A stretch of DNA of 64,000 nt. Source: Gnetum montanum. Lineage: Eukaryota; Streptophyta; Gnetopsida; Gnetales; Gnetaceae. The stretch spans positions 81,604-145,603 of the forward strand of contig MNCI01003829.1 of the NCBI GenBank assembly GCA_015680685.1, written 5' to 3'. Within the stretch, counting starts at the first letter, position 1. Each line of letters begins with the position of its first letter. The position numbers and the translations under genes are program-made. The notes beneath the pieces were generated by a model. The model searched no databases. It was not told where the DNA came from and saw only the letters and a list, made by a program, of their open reading frames with translations. Positions 35,272 through 46,189 of the stretch are shown in pieces.

Positions 35272-36139
35272 ATTGATGATGATCAAAAACTTGCAAGAGA
35301 ACCATTCGTGATTCAAGTACTTCTCTATAATGAAATGGCTTCTTCAGCTTTCCATAGCTTAAGATCCCCTTTTGTCATGAGATTACCATCATGTGTGCCT
35401 CCAAGGAAATCTTTTATTATCAAAGTCTTCCAACCCAATACAATCCAAACAATTGTAGCCTAACCAATAGTGCAACAACCCCCTATGGTGGCCAATGCTA
35501 CTACATCTTCCTCATAGCCAATGGCTAATAACCAAAAAACCTCAGCCAAACAAAGGAAGAAGCATAAACAAAATCCTAACAACAAGGGTGACAAGTAGAT
35601 GGATGCATGAAACGAAGTGGATCCACGAAAGCCCAATCCCATTTCAGCTATACCCATGACCTCCTCTACCCTAACTCCTTCAACAAACAAGCCACAGGAG
35701 GACACCAAACCTCATAACCAAAATAATAAAGAAGAGCCACAATAGCCACAACCTAAAGTTGAAGTTTGCATTTTGGGACGCATGGAGGAAGTAAAGCACA
35801 GCTAGGGTGACAAGCCCAAGACCAATGATAAAAACTTCCTCAATGCAATGGACCAAGTCAAGTAATCCCTCAAGCCAAAAAAAAAAACAAACATAACTCT
35901 AAGCTTATATGACCTGATCATAACTTCTACCACACATCGTGAGGTGTTAGTAAAAATGTTAATTTCCATACCCATTAGTGAGGAGATTCCCACTAATGAG
36001 AAAGTCATCCATGCAGTGATGATTCCTTCCTCACTAAAGGAGGTGAAGTCAACATACCTTGTATTTCACAATAGTGAAATTAAGGTTAATCCCCAAAAAG
36101 GGGAAGTAACTACAACCCCTTTATTCATAACCATACACA
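35272..36139 (+). other. gag-protease linker of element A
   Basis: Forward frames are Pro/Lys/Gln-rich with many stops (for example KQRKKHKQNPN near 35550). No named domain recognised. Confidence 0.4.
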
Positions 36140-36450
36140 TAGGATAGTTTAAAATCCATCAAGTGCATGTTAATGATGGAATTGCAACCAATGTCATCTC
36201 ATGTACCATCATTAAACACTAGGGCTTAATTGAGCGAATACAACCTACAACCACCGTAGCTCTTAAGTCCTTCAATGGATCAAGAGTTGTTGTCAAGGGG
36301 TTTATCTCATTGGATTTTATAGCTAGGGAGAAATTCCTCACAATTGCCAACTTCTCGGTGGTGGAAGAGACACCAAGATTCAACTTGATCTTGGGAAGAT
36401 CTTGGTTGGCTCAATTACAAGTTGTGTCCTCTCCCATCCTTTAAGAAATT
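36140..36450 (+). pseudogene. Aspartic protease, element A
   Basis: VNDGIATNVISCTIIKH corresponds to the D-S/T-G-A-S-x-N protease active-site block, followed by FNGSRVVVKGFISL and FNLILGRSWLAQL, the usual C-terminal LGR-W motif. Asp is kept, but the following residue is Gly, not Ser or Thr. One in-frame stop after IIKH. Confidence 0.6.
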
Positions 36451-36950
36451 CATCTTCCTTATGAAGAATGTGAAATCATCATTCAGAAGGATAGCACAGT
36501 TTCCCTAGCTGTTAATAATGTAGACATGGAGTAAGGATCCAAGGTAGAGCTTCAAGAAGAAGCTCCTAGCCATGAAGAGCAAAAACCCAAGAAAGCCAAA
36601 AATGATAGTCATAAGCAATAGGATACATTATAGGATGAACTCCATTTTAACATCATAAGTAAAGGGGATGGTGAATATAAGCTTGTGCAAAGTAGGCCTT
36701 ACTCACTTCCTAATCTTGCAAAGATTAGGAAGAATCTACACAAGTGAAGTTTGCCTTAACCTTCCCATGCCCCTATAACCAGATGCACCGATAGCCATGT
36801 AGCCTTAATTTTCTTTTGTAGTTTATTATATCTTTATGCATGTAGCCTAAGTTCATTTTCATTTTCACCTATTTATTACAACATTTCTTTATTCTACTTA
36901 TGTTATAAACATCAAAAGACCCTATAAATATATGTCTCTTTCATACCACA

Positions 36951-37130
36951 TCCGCTAAGATGTTAAATTGGCATTACGGTCTACTATGGCCTTAAGCTGG
37001 CATCCCCATCTACTAAGACATTAAACTGGAATTATGGTCTACTATGACCTTAAACTGACATCCTTGTCCACTAAGATGTTAACTGGCATTATGGTTTACT
37101 AAGACCTTAGCCTTAAACTGGCAAAACTAT
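36951..37130 (+). repeat. 29-bp minisatellite in element A
   Basis: Units of 29 bases start at 36951, 36980, 37009 and 37038, then 37067 (28 bases) and 37095 (with a small insertion). The core is CTACTA.G.C.TTAAACTGGCA. Related single units occur at 37985-38075 and 40870-40935. Alternate units are more alike, suggesting a 58-bp higher order. Confidence 0.85.
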
Positions 37131-38352
37131 ATAACTTGCACCCACAATGGCCTAAAACTAGCAAACATCCCTTTTATTAGTATATCTCTCTTTACTTAGC
37201 CTATTATCACACCAATTAGATATTTAAGATTATAACAAAAATGTTAACATAGTCATTTTCAATATTTACAACGTTCACTACTACTATAGATGCATATAGG
37301 CAAAAATAAGACCAAAATTTAAATTTAAAGTTAAAAGGTCCATAACATACATAGCCATGGCCACATTATGTGGTAAGAATGTCAAAGAAATAAGAACCAT
37401 CCAAAGCATAGTCTTGGCTAATCATAGTCATCAAGATAAATACAAAAACAAATAGCCAACAAGCTGAACTAAAGGAGGCTGTTGATTGGCATTTGGACCA
37501 GGAAGTGGTGGGTCATTCCCACCCTCATCGCTGGGGTTTCCAATATCTCTTGAGGCCTAGAATGTAATAACATATAGCCAATTAATAACCCATAGCTAAA
37601 ATCATGACTTAAAATGAAAATCTAAAACATAAAATATATCAAACCTATGGAGATTCCAGCTCCATTACTTCCATGGGTAGATGGGAAAGGCCTTCCTCGA
37701 AACAATGGAGGATTTGGTCCTCCATCATGTTGACCCAGTCAACATCCCCAAGATCAATGTCAAAAATAATGTCAATCTTGTCTATAGGAGTCCAAGTAGG
37801 AGGCTCTTAGGTAGTAGCAGTTGTAGAGGTCTTTGTGTTACCTTGTTAATCTTGTTGACCTTCTAAGTCTTTTATATAGCCTTATGTGTTCTTTATTTAC
37901 CCTGTTATAGCTTTATTTGCCTTTGTTTGGCCTTTAAATGGTATCAAATAGTAGGGCTTGACCTTCCTTGACCATTGTTTGACACCATGTGAGCATGGCC
38001 TACTAAGGCCTTAAATTTGCATCATAGTCCATCAAGACTATAAATTGGCATCATGGCCCACTAAGGCCTAAAATTGTCAAAATTTTAGTCTTTCTTTGAC
38101 CATTTGTATCCTTATTTCATATGTTTCCCCTTGTTTGACCTTTACCTAACCTTTGTTAGCCTTTATTACACTTTGTCAAATTGTCCTTACCTCATTGATG
38201 ACCTTGGATGGCCTTGATTACTTTAGATTTTCATGTGTTTTCATAATTCTATAGAATTTTAGCATTATTTATTTACTTTTACCCATGTGCCACTTAATTT
38301 TCTTTTGGTTAACATGCAGGATTAGAGTACGAGAACCTGGGAGCAAATCAGT
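37131..38352 (+). other. Protease-RT spacer of element A
   Basis: Mostly non-coding. It holds scattered minisatellite units around 38.0 kb and repeated CCTTTGTT/TTGACCTT words (37850-38180). Confidence 0.4.
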
Positions 38353-39600
38353 TTGCCTTTGTGTCTACACAGACGTCACAGTGATGTTGAATGGTGTATT
38401 AACCTTGATTGCCTAGATCTTGAGCTTGAGAGTCTAGTAGATCACATAGCCTCAGTAGAGACACCTCTAGAATGGCCTGAAAACCTAGTCAAAACCCTTG
38501 ACTTAGAGGTAGGAGACATAATCGAAGACTCTCTAGTTAAGGTTCCTATCATAACACACAGTGGTGAGGAGAAAACCCTTTAACTAAGTTCCTCACTAGG
38601 GCCTCAATGTGTTCATGACATCACCAAGGTCTTACAAAGCAACATTAAGACATTTTCCTAGTCATATGAAGATATTCTAGGCCTAAACGCACATCTAGTT
38701 CATTAAAACATCATACTAGATCCTAGCATTAGAGCAGTTAAGCAAAAAGCATGCAAAATTAGACCTAATTTGGCCTTAGTAGTTCGTGATGAAATATCAA
38801 AGCTCTACCAAGCTGGTTTTATTAGGGTTGTTGACTATGCAGAATGCATATCCAACATAGTGGTAGTTCCTAAGAAAAATGGAAGTATCTATATTTGCAT
38901 TGATTTGTAAGACCTAAATAAAGCAACTATCAAGGCTGACTTTCCTTTGCCTAGTATTGATCAACTTATTGATACTACAATTGGACATGCCTTGTTGTCG
39001 TTTATGGATGGATTCTTAGGATATAGCCAAATTAGGATCAACCCAGAGCACCAACTTAGCATGACCTTTATGACCCCATGGAATACGTTTTGTTATACCA
39101 TGATGTGTTTTGTCCTTAAGAATGCTAGAGTGACATACCATAGAGCTATGACCTGTATATTTAGTGATTACATGTTAGGTTTGCTTAATGATTACGTAGA
39201 TGACATAGCCATTAAGTCTAAGATGGTCCATGATCATGCTAATGACTTGGATCTTTTGCTTAAATGANTGTTTTGTCCTTAAGAATGCTAGAGTGACATA
39301 CCATAGAGCTATGACCTATATATTTAGTGATTACATGTTAGGTTTGCTTAATGATTACGTAGATGACATAGCCATTAATTCTAAGATGGTCCATGATCAT
39401 GCTAATGACTTGGATCTTTTGCTTAAATGATGCCTCAAATATGAGCTTAGGCTTAATCCTAAGAACATCTTTGGTGTTAAGATTAGTAAGATGCTTGGAT
39501 TTGTAGTCTTTGAAGTAGGGATACACATTGATCCTGATAAGGTTAAGGCCATATCCAAATTAGTAGTGCCTGCCAACCTTAAATAGTTTTGGGGATTACA
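38353..39600 (+). pseudogene. Reverse transcriptase, Tat-like element A
   Basis: From 38353 to 39267 one frame is interrupted only by stop codons. Motifs: SNIKTFS.SYEDILGLNAH, AGFIRVVDYAECISNIVVVP, KKNGSIYICIDL, DLNKATIKADFPLPSIDQLI, SFMDGFLGYSQIRINPEHQ, PWNTFCYTMMCF, and NDYVDDIAIKSK (YVDD about 39196-39207). Both catalytic Asp are kept. The stretch 39269-39430 repeats 39106-39267 behind an N and is probably an assembly duplicate; RT continues after it with LRLNPKNIFGVK. RT copies element RNA into DNA. Confidence 0.85.
39106..39430 (+). other. Assembly seam: 162-bp duplicate around N (39268)
   Basis: 39106-39267 and 39269-39430 are identical except at two positions. A single N separates them. 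Overlapping contig ends left unmerged would give exactly this. Confidence 0.9.
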
Positions 39601-39639
39601 AAGTAGATTATAGTTTATTCATAGGTTTATCGCTAGGCT

Positions 39640-40199
39640 TACGGATGCAACACTTTCTTAAGAAAGGAGTTCACTATGAGTGGATGACTCAATGCCAAGA
39701 GGCCTTTGAAAACCTTAAGCAAGGATTAGCATAACTACTGACAGTATATCCTCCACAAGAGGGTATACCATTCTTCATTTATCTTTTCATCTCTGATACA
39801 TTCATTACCTCTCTACTCTATTAGAAATGTGATGATGGAGCAGAAATGCCCATATACTACCTTAGCCACGTGTTAGTTGCCCATGAGACCTAATACATTG
39901 AAGTGAAGAAGTATTGTCTAACACTAGCATTCTTGTTGAAGAAGTGAATATACTACCTCTTTAGAAGCCAAGTCAATGTGATTTGTAAGGACAACATTAG
40001 AGCCATAATGACCAACATTTATGAAAGTAGTCATATAGCCCAATGGAAAGCCATAACTACAAAGTTTGACCTCCATTACATCTCTCAATCCTCAATGAAA
40101 GGTCAAGCTATAGCCATACAATTCATAGTTTCACCTATTAATGATCAAGTAGCCATAGATCCTAAATTTCTTGATGAGCATATTAACAAAGTTAACTAA
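39640..40199 (+). pseudogene. RNase H, element A
   Basis: YEWMTQCQEAFENLKQGLA, MPIYYLSHVLVAHET, EVKKYCLTLAFLLKK and NIRAIMTNIYESSHIAQWK follow the normal RT-linked RNase H order for Ty3/gypsy. It removes RNA from the RNA-DNA hybrid. Several stops. The frame 39978-40199 is its C-terminal part. Confidence 0.7.
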
Positions 40200-40362
40200 G
40201 TACCTAAGGATTATGAGGTAGTCATGCACTTTGATGGAGCTTTAACTACCCATGGGGCCAATGTCGCTGCCATCATAACATTTTCATTTGGTGAGATTTG
40301 ACCCTTTGCCTATTGGTTTGGGTTCACATGTACCAACAACATGGTAGAGTATGAAGGTTTGT
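40200..40362 (+). pseudogene. Archaeal-type second RNase H, truncated, element A
   Basis: YEVVMHFDGALTTHGANVAAI followed by FTCTNNMVEYEGL. This extra RNase H after the regular one is the established hallmark of the Tat lineage. The domain breaks off after NNMVEYEGL, about half way, at a deletion junction. Confidence 0.75.
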
Positions 40363-40855
40363 CATGAGCGGCTTGTCCATGCACTATGGTCATATAGAAC
40401 AACCTATCGCATAACAATTGGCATGACTCCTTATAGCCTTGTTTATGATTTTGAAGCTATTTTACCTCTTGAATTGTAGGTGCCATCACTCTGAGTAGCC
40501 TTGACTGACTTCATCAATGATAAGTAGAATAAGGAATTGCAAACAATAGCCCTAAATTCAGTGGAGGAGCAATGTATGCAAGAACTTGTTCACATCAAGA
40601 ACTATCAAGAGAGGCAGAAGTGGCAACATCACAATGACTTAACCATGTGCAAGATTAAGGATGGGGACCTATTCCTCAAGGCCATCCATGAGCATGTGGA
40701 CAAATTCTTAGCCAACTAGGAAGGACCCTTTCTTGTCATCAGATCTTACATGAATAGAGCATTCAGAATAGCCAACATGGATGGAAATGAGTTGGCCAAT
40801 CTAGTCAATCATTCCTATCTAAAATCATATTACATGTAGTCAATAATCATCAACA
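40363..40855 (+). pseudogene. Integrase C-terminal remnant, element A
   Basis: Directly after the junction, in another frame: ERLVHALWSYRTTYRITIGM, TPYSLVYDFEAILPLE, VPSL.VALTDF, then a C-terminal part (KWQHHNDLTMCKIKDGDLFL, ANLVNHSYLKSYYM). This is the region following the catalytic core. The zinc finger and the whole D,D-35-E core are missing. Confidence 0.75.
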
Positions 40856-41047
40856 AGTGAGCTTGCTTTCAATGGTCTGCTATGACCTTAAACTAGTACC
40901 ATGACCCACCACAACCTTAAACTAGCAACTTTGGTAACTTGGATAGCTTGATTCTCATGTGGCCTATATGCATTGTAGCATTATAATATGTAGTGGTGTT
41001 TTGTATTCTTTTTCGGTTCCTCTTGAGTTAATCCTCTAGGAACCAAC

Positions 41048-41056
41048 AAAGAGGGG
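41048..41056 (+). promoter_or_regulatory. Polypurine tract of element A
   Basis: AAAGAGGGG four bases before the 3' LTR. Confidence 0.6.
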
Positions 41057-41060
41057 CCAT

Positions 41061-42629
41061 TAAAACACCACAAAAATTTGCATGTTATAGTCAATCTTCA
41101 TCATGTAGCTTTCACCCCATGAAACCTGAGGAAAAAATTCATTGTAAATGTGAAGATTTGTAATCCACAATGGGCAATTTCACATACTTTGTATTGTTGG
41201 GGCTAAAAAATGCCTCATAAGTGGTCAAAGCCTCATTCTTCAAGTGAAAAAAGTCACCTAGTATCTATATTTGTGTTTTGGAGGGTCAAAATGCATTTTG
41301 GAATGCCAAAAAAGGTAATTTAATGGGTTTTATTGAGAGGGGATATACACTTTTCTATGTTGAAACACATGTAGGGGGTAAATCTCACCTACCCCCAACA
41401 TGGAAGGATGAGGGTTTTGGAAACTTTCCTCCTTCAGTGTGGAGACCATATGCACATCTTGGAAACCTTCCCCCCTAGCATGGAGTTTTCACCCCCAGCA
41501 TTGAAAATTGCATCCTCTAGCATGGAAGCCACAAAAGCCAAATTTCAACATTTCATACACTTCAACATTGACCAGCCACTTCAATAAGCATGGTGAAGAA
41601 CTTAGTGTGGAAGATTCATCTCCAATGTGAAAGGTGTGTCTTAGTTACTATTTATAGTAAATAGAATGACCATGGGGGAAGCAATTACTATGTATAGTAA
41701 TCCCCAAATTTGGGCACCCATCTCACCTAAATTTGACAACCAATTTTCAGCTAGATCATAGCCATTTTGCAGCCATTTTGTATCCCTATTGATGGCCCAA
41801 AGAACCTATAAAAGCCAACCTCAAACACCATGTACAAGTTCAACAATGTTTAGCAACTTTTGGCCTACAAACACTTTAGTAGTTCCACAATTTTTTAGAT
41901 GATTTACAATTTTCTCTCATGGTTGGACTTTTTGGTACTTGAATACATTAAGCATACAAGCAAATTTCCAAGCACTAATTCTACACTTGGGGCATTTTCA
42001 AGCACTCAAGGATTTTTGCAATCTCCCATGTTTGCATCCTCTTAAACCCCATAGTGGAAGCATAATCACCTTGAGATTTGTGGATTTTGGTGTCAATAAT
42101 GCACTTATGGGATTTCCAAACCCTAGTGTGGAGCAATCTGACATCCAAATTTTCCACTTTTCTCATCCCCAGTAGTGACCTAACTTGTAGATTTGAGGTT
42201 GCAACAAAAGAGGTTTAATAGCATCAAGAATGGCATAGCATCTAGATTGTGAAGTAGATCACATCAACTTCATTAGGCTTTGAACTCCTACATAAGTGAA
42301 TCCTCTTTCTACTCATCTAGGCACCATTTGTACACATTTCTCTAATTTACACTTTATTCTTTCTCAATATAGTTTTAAGTTTTGGGTTTTGTGTATGAAA
42401 TTATTTGTTTATTATCTATGCATCATTTTAGATCTTCTATTAATTTTACATTCCATTTTATTTTACTACCACTCTTTGCATTTCATAAGTCCCTAGTTGA
42501 TCTGTTGGACTAGCCAAGATGCCTCGAATCCCATTTTTCCTATGGAGGCCTTGGGGATTTATGGGTTGAAGAACTGCTGCATTGAGGATCCCCAATTTTT
42601 TCCAAAGATTGAGGTTTTCAATCGCAACA
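41061..42629 (+). mobile_element. 3' LTR of element A
   Basis: Partner of 30439-32038. TATA box TATAAAAG at 41807-41814. The many single-base differences and small indels between the two LTRs indicate an old insertion. Confidence 0.85.
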
Positions 42630-42990
42630 CCTTTTTGCTTATAAATACCTTTGTATCCCATCTTTCCCTAGTCTGGTTGGAATTGGTGTAGAAATTCCCA
42701 TGGAAAGACTTCTTGTAGGCATAAAAAATCAGCATTCAAATCTTATAACTCTACTAAAATGCATGGATATTGATATTCATGTTAATCCAAAGCCCATGGT
42801 GGACATAGTAAATGTTGTTTCTTTCTTGCTAAGGATCTTTCAAGCACGTTGTATGTTGCAACTTTCATTCTCATTCTTGGATTCTCTTTTAGATCATTTC
42901 TTTTCATGGGTATCATACACCTTGTCGAAACAATATTTTGAGTCTCCATGTTGTTTTAGCATATGTTTTGGTTGCAGGATGAACTGATAT
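42630..42990 (-). pseudogene. CCR4/EEP-type deadenylase pseudogene, N-terminal part
   Basis: Minus strand, one frame: MKVATYNVLERSLA (about 42875-42835), LLCPPWALD, LNADFLCLQEVFPWEFL (about 42735-42685, with the catalytic-type Glu in LCLQEV), and GKMGYKGIYKQKD up to the insertion site. These are the opening blocks of CCR4-type nucleases (the 'YN.L', 'CP.WAL', 'D..CLQEV' and 'GY...YK' blocks). Only nonsense codons interrupt it. The frame continues into 30434 and downward after element A is removed. ATP/RNA details cannot be read; CCR4, nocturnin or Angel type cannot be separated by eye. Confidence 0.8.
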
Positions 42991-44059
42991 ACATTTTCTT
43001 GATCATTGAAAATCATTCTATTTCATCAACTAATACAACAACTAATTCATTGACTGATAATCAACTGAGACTGATACATCAACTGATTCTCCAACTAATT
43101 GTGCTAATATTTAGCTACATTATCTAATTTTAGTAATAGTAACCACATTATCTAAATCTTAATGGCCTTTCTACCCCCCTTAAGACACTAACTCTGTTAG
43201 TGTAACTAATGACATGTCATATAGATCTTAAGGCTATTTGGAAAGGTTATTTTCCCAACAAGGAATAATTAGTTATCCTTATGTTGCCAACTTTAAAGGC
43301 ATAGTTCCATAATATCATCAAATTATCAAGTTCTTGGATGATAAATCTAACCTCACCATTGAGTTTAGAAGGATGAAAAATGTTGAAAATGATTATTCAT
43401 ATGTTAAAAATGAACATCATATGCTCAAGTTATGCTAAATTAGGCTTTGAGACTCTTAATGCACTATATTTGGCAAGGGGTAAAAACTAATTTTTGGGAT
43501 TCCCTAGGATTAATTTGACTTCACCATTGTGTCTAGAAGGTTGAAATCTATAGGAAATAACTCTTCATTTGTCAAAAAAGGCTTCTAAAATCAAACATTA
43601 TGGCTTCTAAGGTTGAATGATGAAAAAGAAAACTTCCTAAGAGGTCATCCTTCTTAGTACTACTCTAGAACGAGCATGCTTAATTATGAAATTCTTATCC
43701 TTGTTGCTACCAAGGTGCCTAATTCCATTTTTGAACATTATCATTGCACATTCTTGATTTAAATCAACATAATGATGATGGAAATTTTGAATTTCCCATT
43801 AGTTGATGATTACTGAAAAATTCTAAATTTCCCATTGATTAATGGAAAGGCTTTCTTCCATAATGAGAGGCAAGGGTAGCTACCGAATAGGGATGAAAAT
43901 GAGGTAGGGAATGCACATGAGGGAAACAACAAGTAAGGACGGACGCGTAAGAAGCACCAGGATAACGGAAGCGAGCATCAATGATAGTGGTGCAAAGTTT
44001 GTGGGGGAGGGGACTACACTAGGCAACATGACCCAAGCCTACGCTACTACTTTTTTAGG
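42991..44059. other. No gene recognised; local repeats
   Basis: A diverged direct repeat is visible at about 43325-43420 and 43500-43595 (TCACCATTG.GT.TAGAAGG.TGAAA). AATTTCCCATT recurs at 43790 and 43826. Confidence 0.4.
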
Positions 44060-44172
44060 GCTCATGCAATCCTCTCTATGGCCTACGCAACCCTACACAA
44101 GACTACACGATCCCTACAAGGCTTGCATAGTCCCTACAAAGCCTATGTGGTCCTTCTAGGGCCTACGCATCC
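44060..44172 (+). repeat. 20-bp minisatellite
   Basis: Units at 44081-44100, 44101-44120, 44121-44140, 44141-44160 and a partial at 44161, with a further diverged unit at 44060-44080. Consensus about GCCTACGCAGTCCCTACAAG. It is unusually GC-rich for this window. Confidence 0.85.
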
Positions 44173-44198
44173 TAACATAAATTTTTATCTTTTTTTTA

Positions 44199-44296
44199 AT
44201 TATATATATATATATATATATATTCTTCTTCTTCTTCTTTATATATATATATATATATATAAACATACACACACACATATGTGTATATATATATTA
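44199..44296. repeat. Compound microsatellite (TA)n(TTC)n(TA)n(CA)n
   Basis: TA run from about 44201, TTC run 44223-44239, TA run 44240-44260, ACAC run 44266-44277, then a short ATATGTGTATATA block. Confidence 0.95.
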
Positions 44297-45052
44297 ATTA
44301 AAGTTGTGATGGACTGGGTTCAAACCCATGACCTCTTGCATTTTTTAATAAATAATAATATTTTAATAGTTTAAATTATTTTAATGCATCCATAATGAGA
44401 AACTTTAAACATTGATATCTTTCAAAGTGCAAGTCAGATTTTGACAAAATTTGTATTGTTGGAATCGTCTCAATGAATACTATGCATTGGACATAATCTT
44501 ATGGTTCCAAAATGAAGTTAAATTTTTCAAGATTTAAAAGGTCTAACTAGCTTATTCTACCAAAACGACATTACCAAGTTGATATATGGAATACATGGTG
44601 ACTTTTAGATGACTCTAAGTTGCTTAGGATACTGAGTTTCAAAAAAAAAAAAAAGATCAATTCATGTCATGATTACTAACTTTTTTGGGAAAAAATTAAC
44701 AATGATCTTAATATTTATAGTATTAAGATGGGTAAGACTTACCTAGATGTGTCCTTGTCTTACCAACATTTCTTGTAATTGATAAATCTTGATGACGCAT
44801 AATCAGATTTTCTTCAATCAATGATATCCATGAAAGAATTTTTTTGGTTGGTGGGATCTATGTCTTTTGTAAATGTCTAATCTATTGTTCAGAAACTTAA
44901 TAGAATAGTATCTTTTGAATTACATCTGGTGCATCCAGAGATGATCAATGACTTTCCCTATGTCGTGACTTCATGGTTCATCATTAGCTTCATGTTATAG
45001 TTGATCCATGGTTCTAAATGGCCCTTGGGTTGTGGTTTGTATTGATACCAAT
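44297..45052. other. No gene recognised
   Basis: Contains GGGTTCAAACCC near 44318 (B box-like, but without an A box) and a poly-A run at 44641-44654. Confidence 0.4.
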
Positions 45053-45688
45053 TGTGACATCCCATTCCCAGATGTCATGGAAAACATCAAATATACGTTA
45101 TATTAGATAGTATGCATAAGAAGACAATATACCAAACATCAAATATATGTAACATTCAACATTATGCATAAAGGAAATAACAGAGAAAGTGTACAAATAG
45201 AAAGAAAAGAATGCTTTATTAACTTAGAATGATGTATGCAGATCATACTCTGAGAGTGTTCCTTGGGGGTTTTCTTCCTTTAGCATCTATTCCGTTAAAG
45301 GTAATCCAGCACTGCCACTATGGTTAGGCCTATAACCTAGGTAGAAGGGATGGCCAATCCACTTTCTATCCCACTTCACCTGACTCCTATGACTTGCCTA
45401 TACTAGCTCTGCCACTCCCTACTAACACAAACTCTAAGCCCAGGTATAAATGCTTTAGGTCAAACCCCCAAAGGTTACCTTAAGAGACATGTCCATTATT
45501 ACAATGTGCCCTTTTGGTTCTCAATTACAACTACCCTTTTGGGTCTTGTTATGATAATAATAATTTCTTATTATGAAGAGACACCATTTTTGTTAAGCAG
45601 CAACATCATTTTGGAATGAGGATNGCTTATTATGAAGAGACACCATTTTTGTTAAGCAGCAACATCATTTTGGAATGAGGATGTGACA
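45053..45688 (-). mobile_element. LTR F, probable solo or 3' LTR
   Basis: On the minus strand it runs from TGTCACATCC to GGATGTCACA, the near-inverted ends expected of an LTR. Inside, on the minus strand, are GCATTTATACCTGG and AATAAAGC in promoter-then-polyadenylation order. It abuts the truncated integrase of the minus-strand element. I see no convincing target duplication (ccaat against aaatt). The length includes a 58-base assembly duplicate. Confidence 0.6.
45566..45682. other. Assembly seam: 57-bp duplicate around N (45624)
   Basis: 45567-45623 and 45626-45682 are identical. The same single-N design as at 39268 and 60478. Confidence 0.9.
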
Positions 45689-45830
45689 AAATTCCTATTA
45701 AAAAAGATAGATAAGTGATACATGCCTTTGGCAGGTATCACATGTCTTAACTAGATTGTGTGCATCTTTAGCTAAAATTGAAAACCAATAGCTGAAAGAA
45801 ATGATACAAGAAACCAAGGAGCATAATCCT
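45689..45830 (-). pseudogene. Integrase zinc-finger fragment, minus-strand Tat-like element
   Basis: The minus strand reads YWFSILAKDAHNLVKTCDTC followed by QRHVSLI, the HHCC finger of Ty3/gypsy integrase, without a stop. It ends where LTR F starts; the catalytic core is missing. Confidence 0.75.
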
Positions 45831-46189
45831 AAGTATCCATTACAAACTCTTGAGTAAACTTGGTCAAGGACTATCTTAGACTCTGCAGGACTAAGATAAT
45901 GTAGAAGAAAGTTTGTAGAAGAAACTCAACATAAAATATCAAGATTCACTAGTTAGAAGTGTTAATTACATTTACATAAAGCATCCTTTTGAGTAGGTAT
46001 GAGATTATTAGAAGTATCTCAAGTAGTTAGGTAATGAAGAAAATCAACATATTGCTATTTCTTATTATTTTTATTAATAGTACTAATCGAGATATTGGGA
46101 GATTGTATAACATGTGTTAAAAAATCATTTGTATAAGTTGATCTCATATGGTAGAAGGATATCATGAATTACAAACATTGCTAAAGCAT

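Larger units (their letters stand above)
30439..42629 (+). mobile_element. Element A: Tat-like Ty3/gypsy retrotransposon, 12.2 kb
   Basis: LTR-leader-gag-protease-RT-RNase H-archaeal-type RNase H-integrase remnant-LTR, with a 4-of-5 target duplication. Assignment to the Tat lineage rests on YVDD in RT and on the second RNase H (YEVVMHFDGALTTHG, NNMVEYEGL) downstream of the usual one. All coding parts have stops, and an internal deletion joins the second RNase H to the end of integrase. The length includes 163 bases that are probably an assembly duplicate at 39106-39430. Confidence 0.85.

Noticed and set aside
39230-39430. Duplicated YVDD RT domain in element A.
   Set aside because: The copy sits behind an N and is almost identical over 162 bases; an assembly overlap is far more likely.
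43020-43115. ACTAATTCA/ACTGATTC words as a tandem satellite.
   Set aside because: No constant period; only low-complexity similarity.
44310-44345. GGGTTCAAACCC as part of a tRNA or second SINE.
   Set aside because: No A box at the right distance and no cloverleaf; a short palindrome only.
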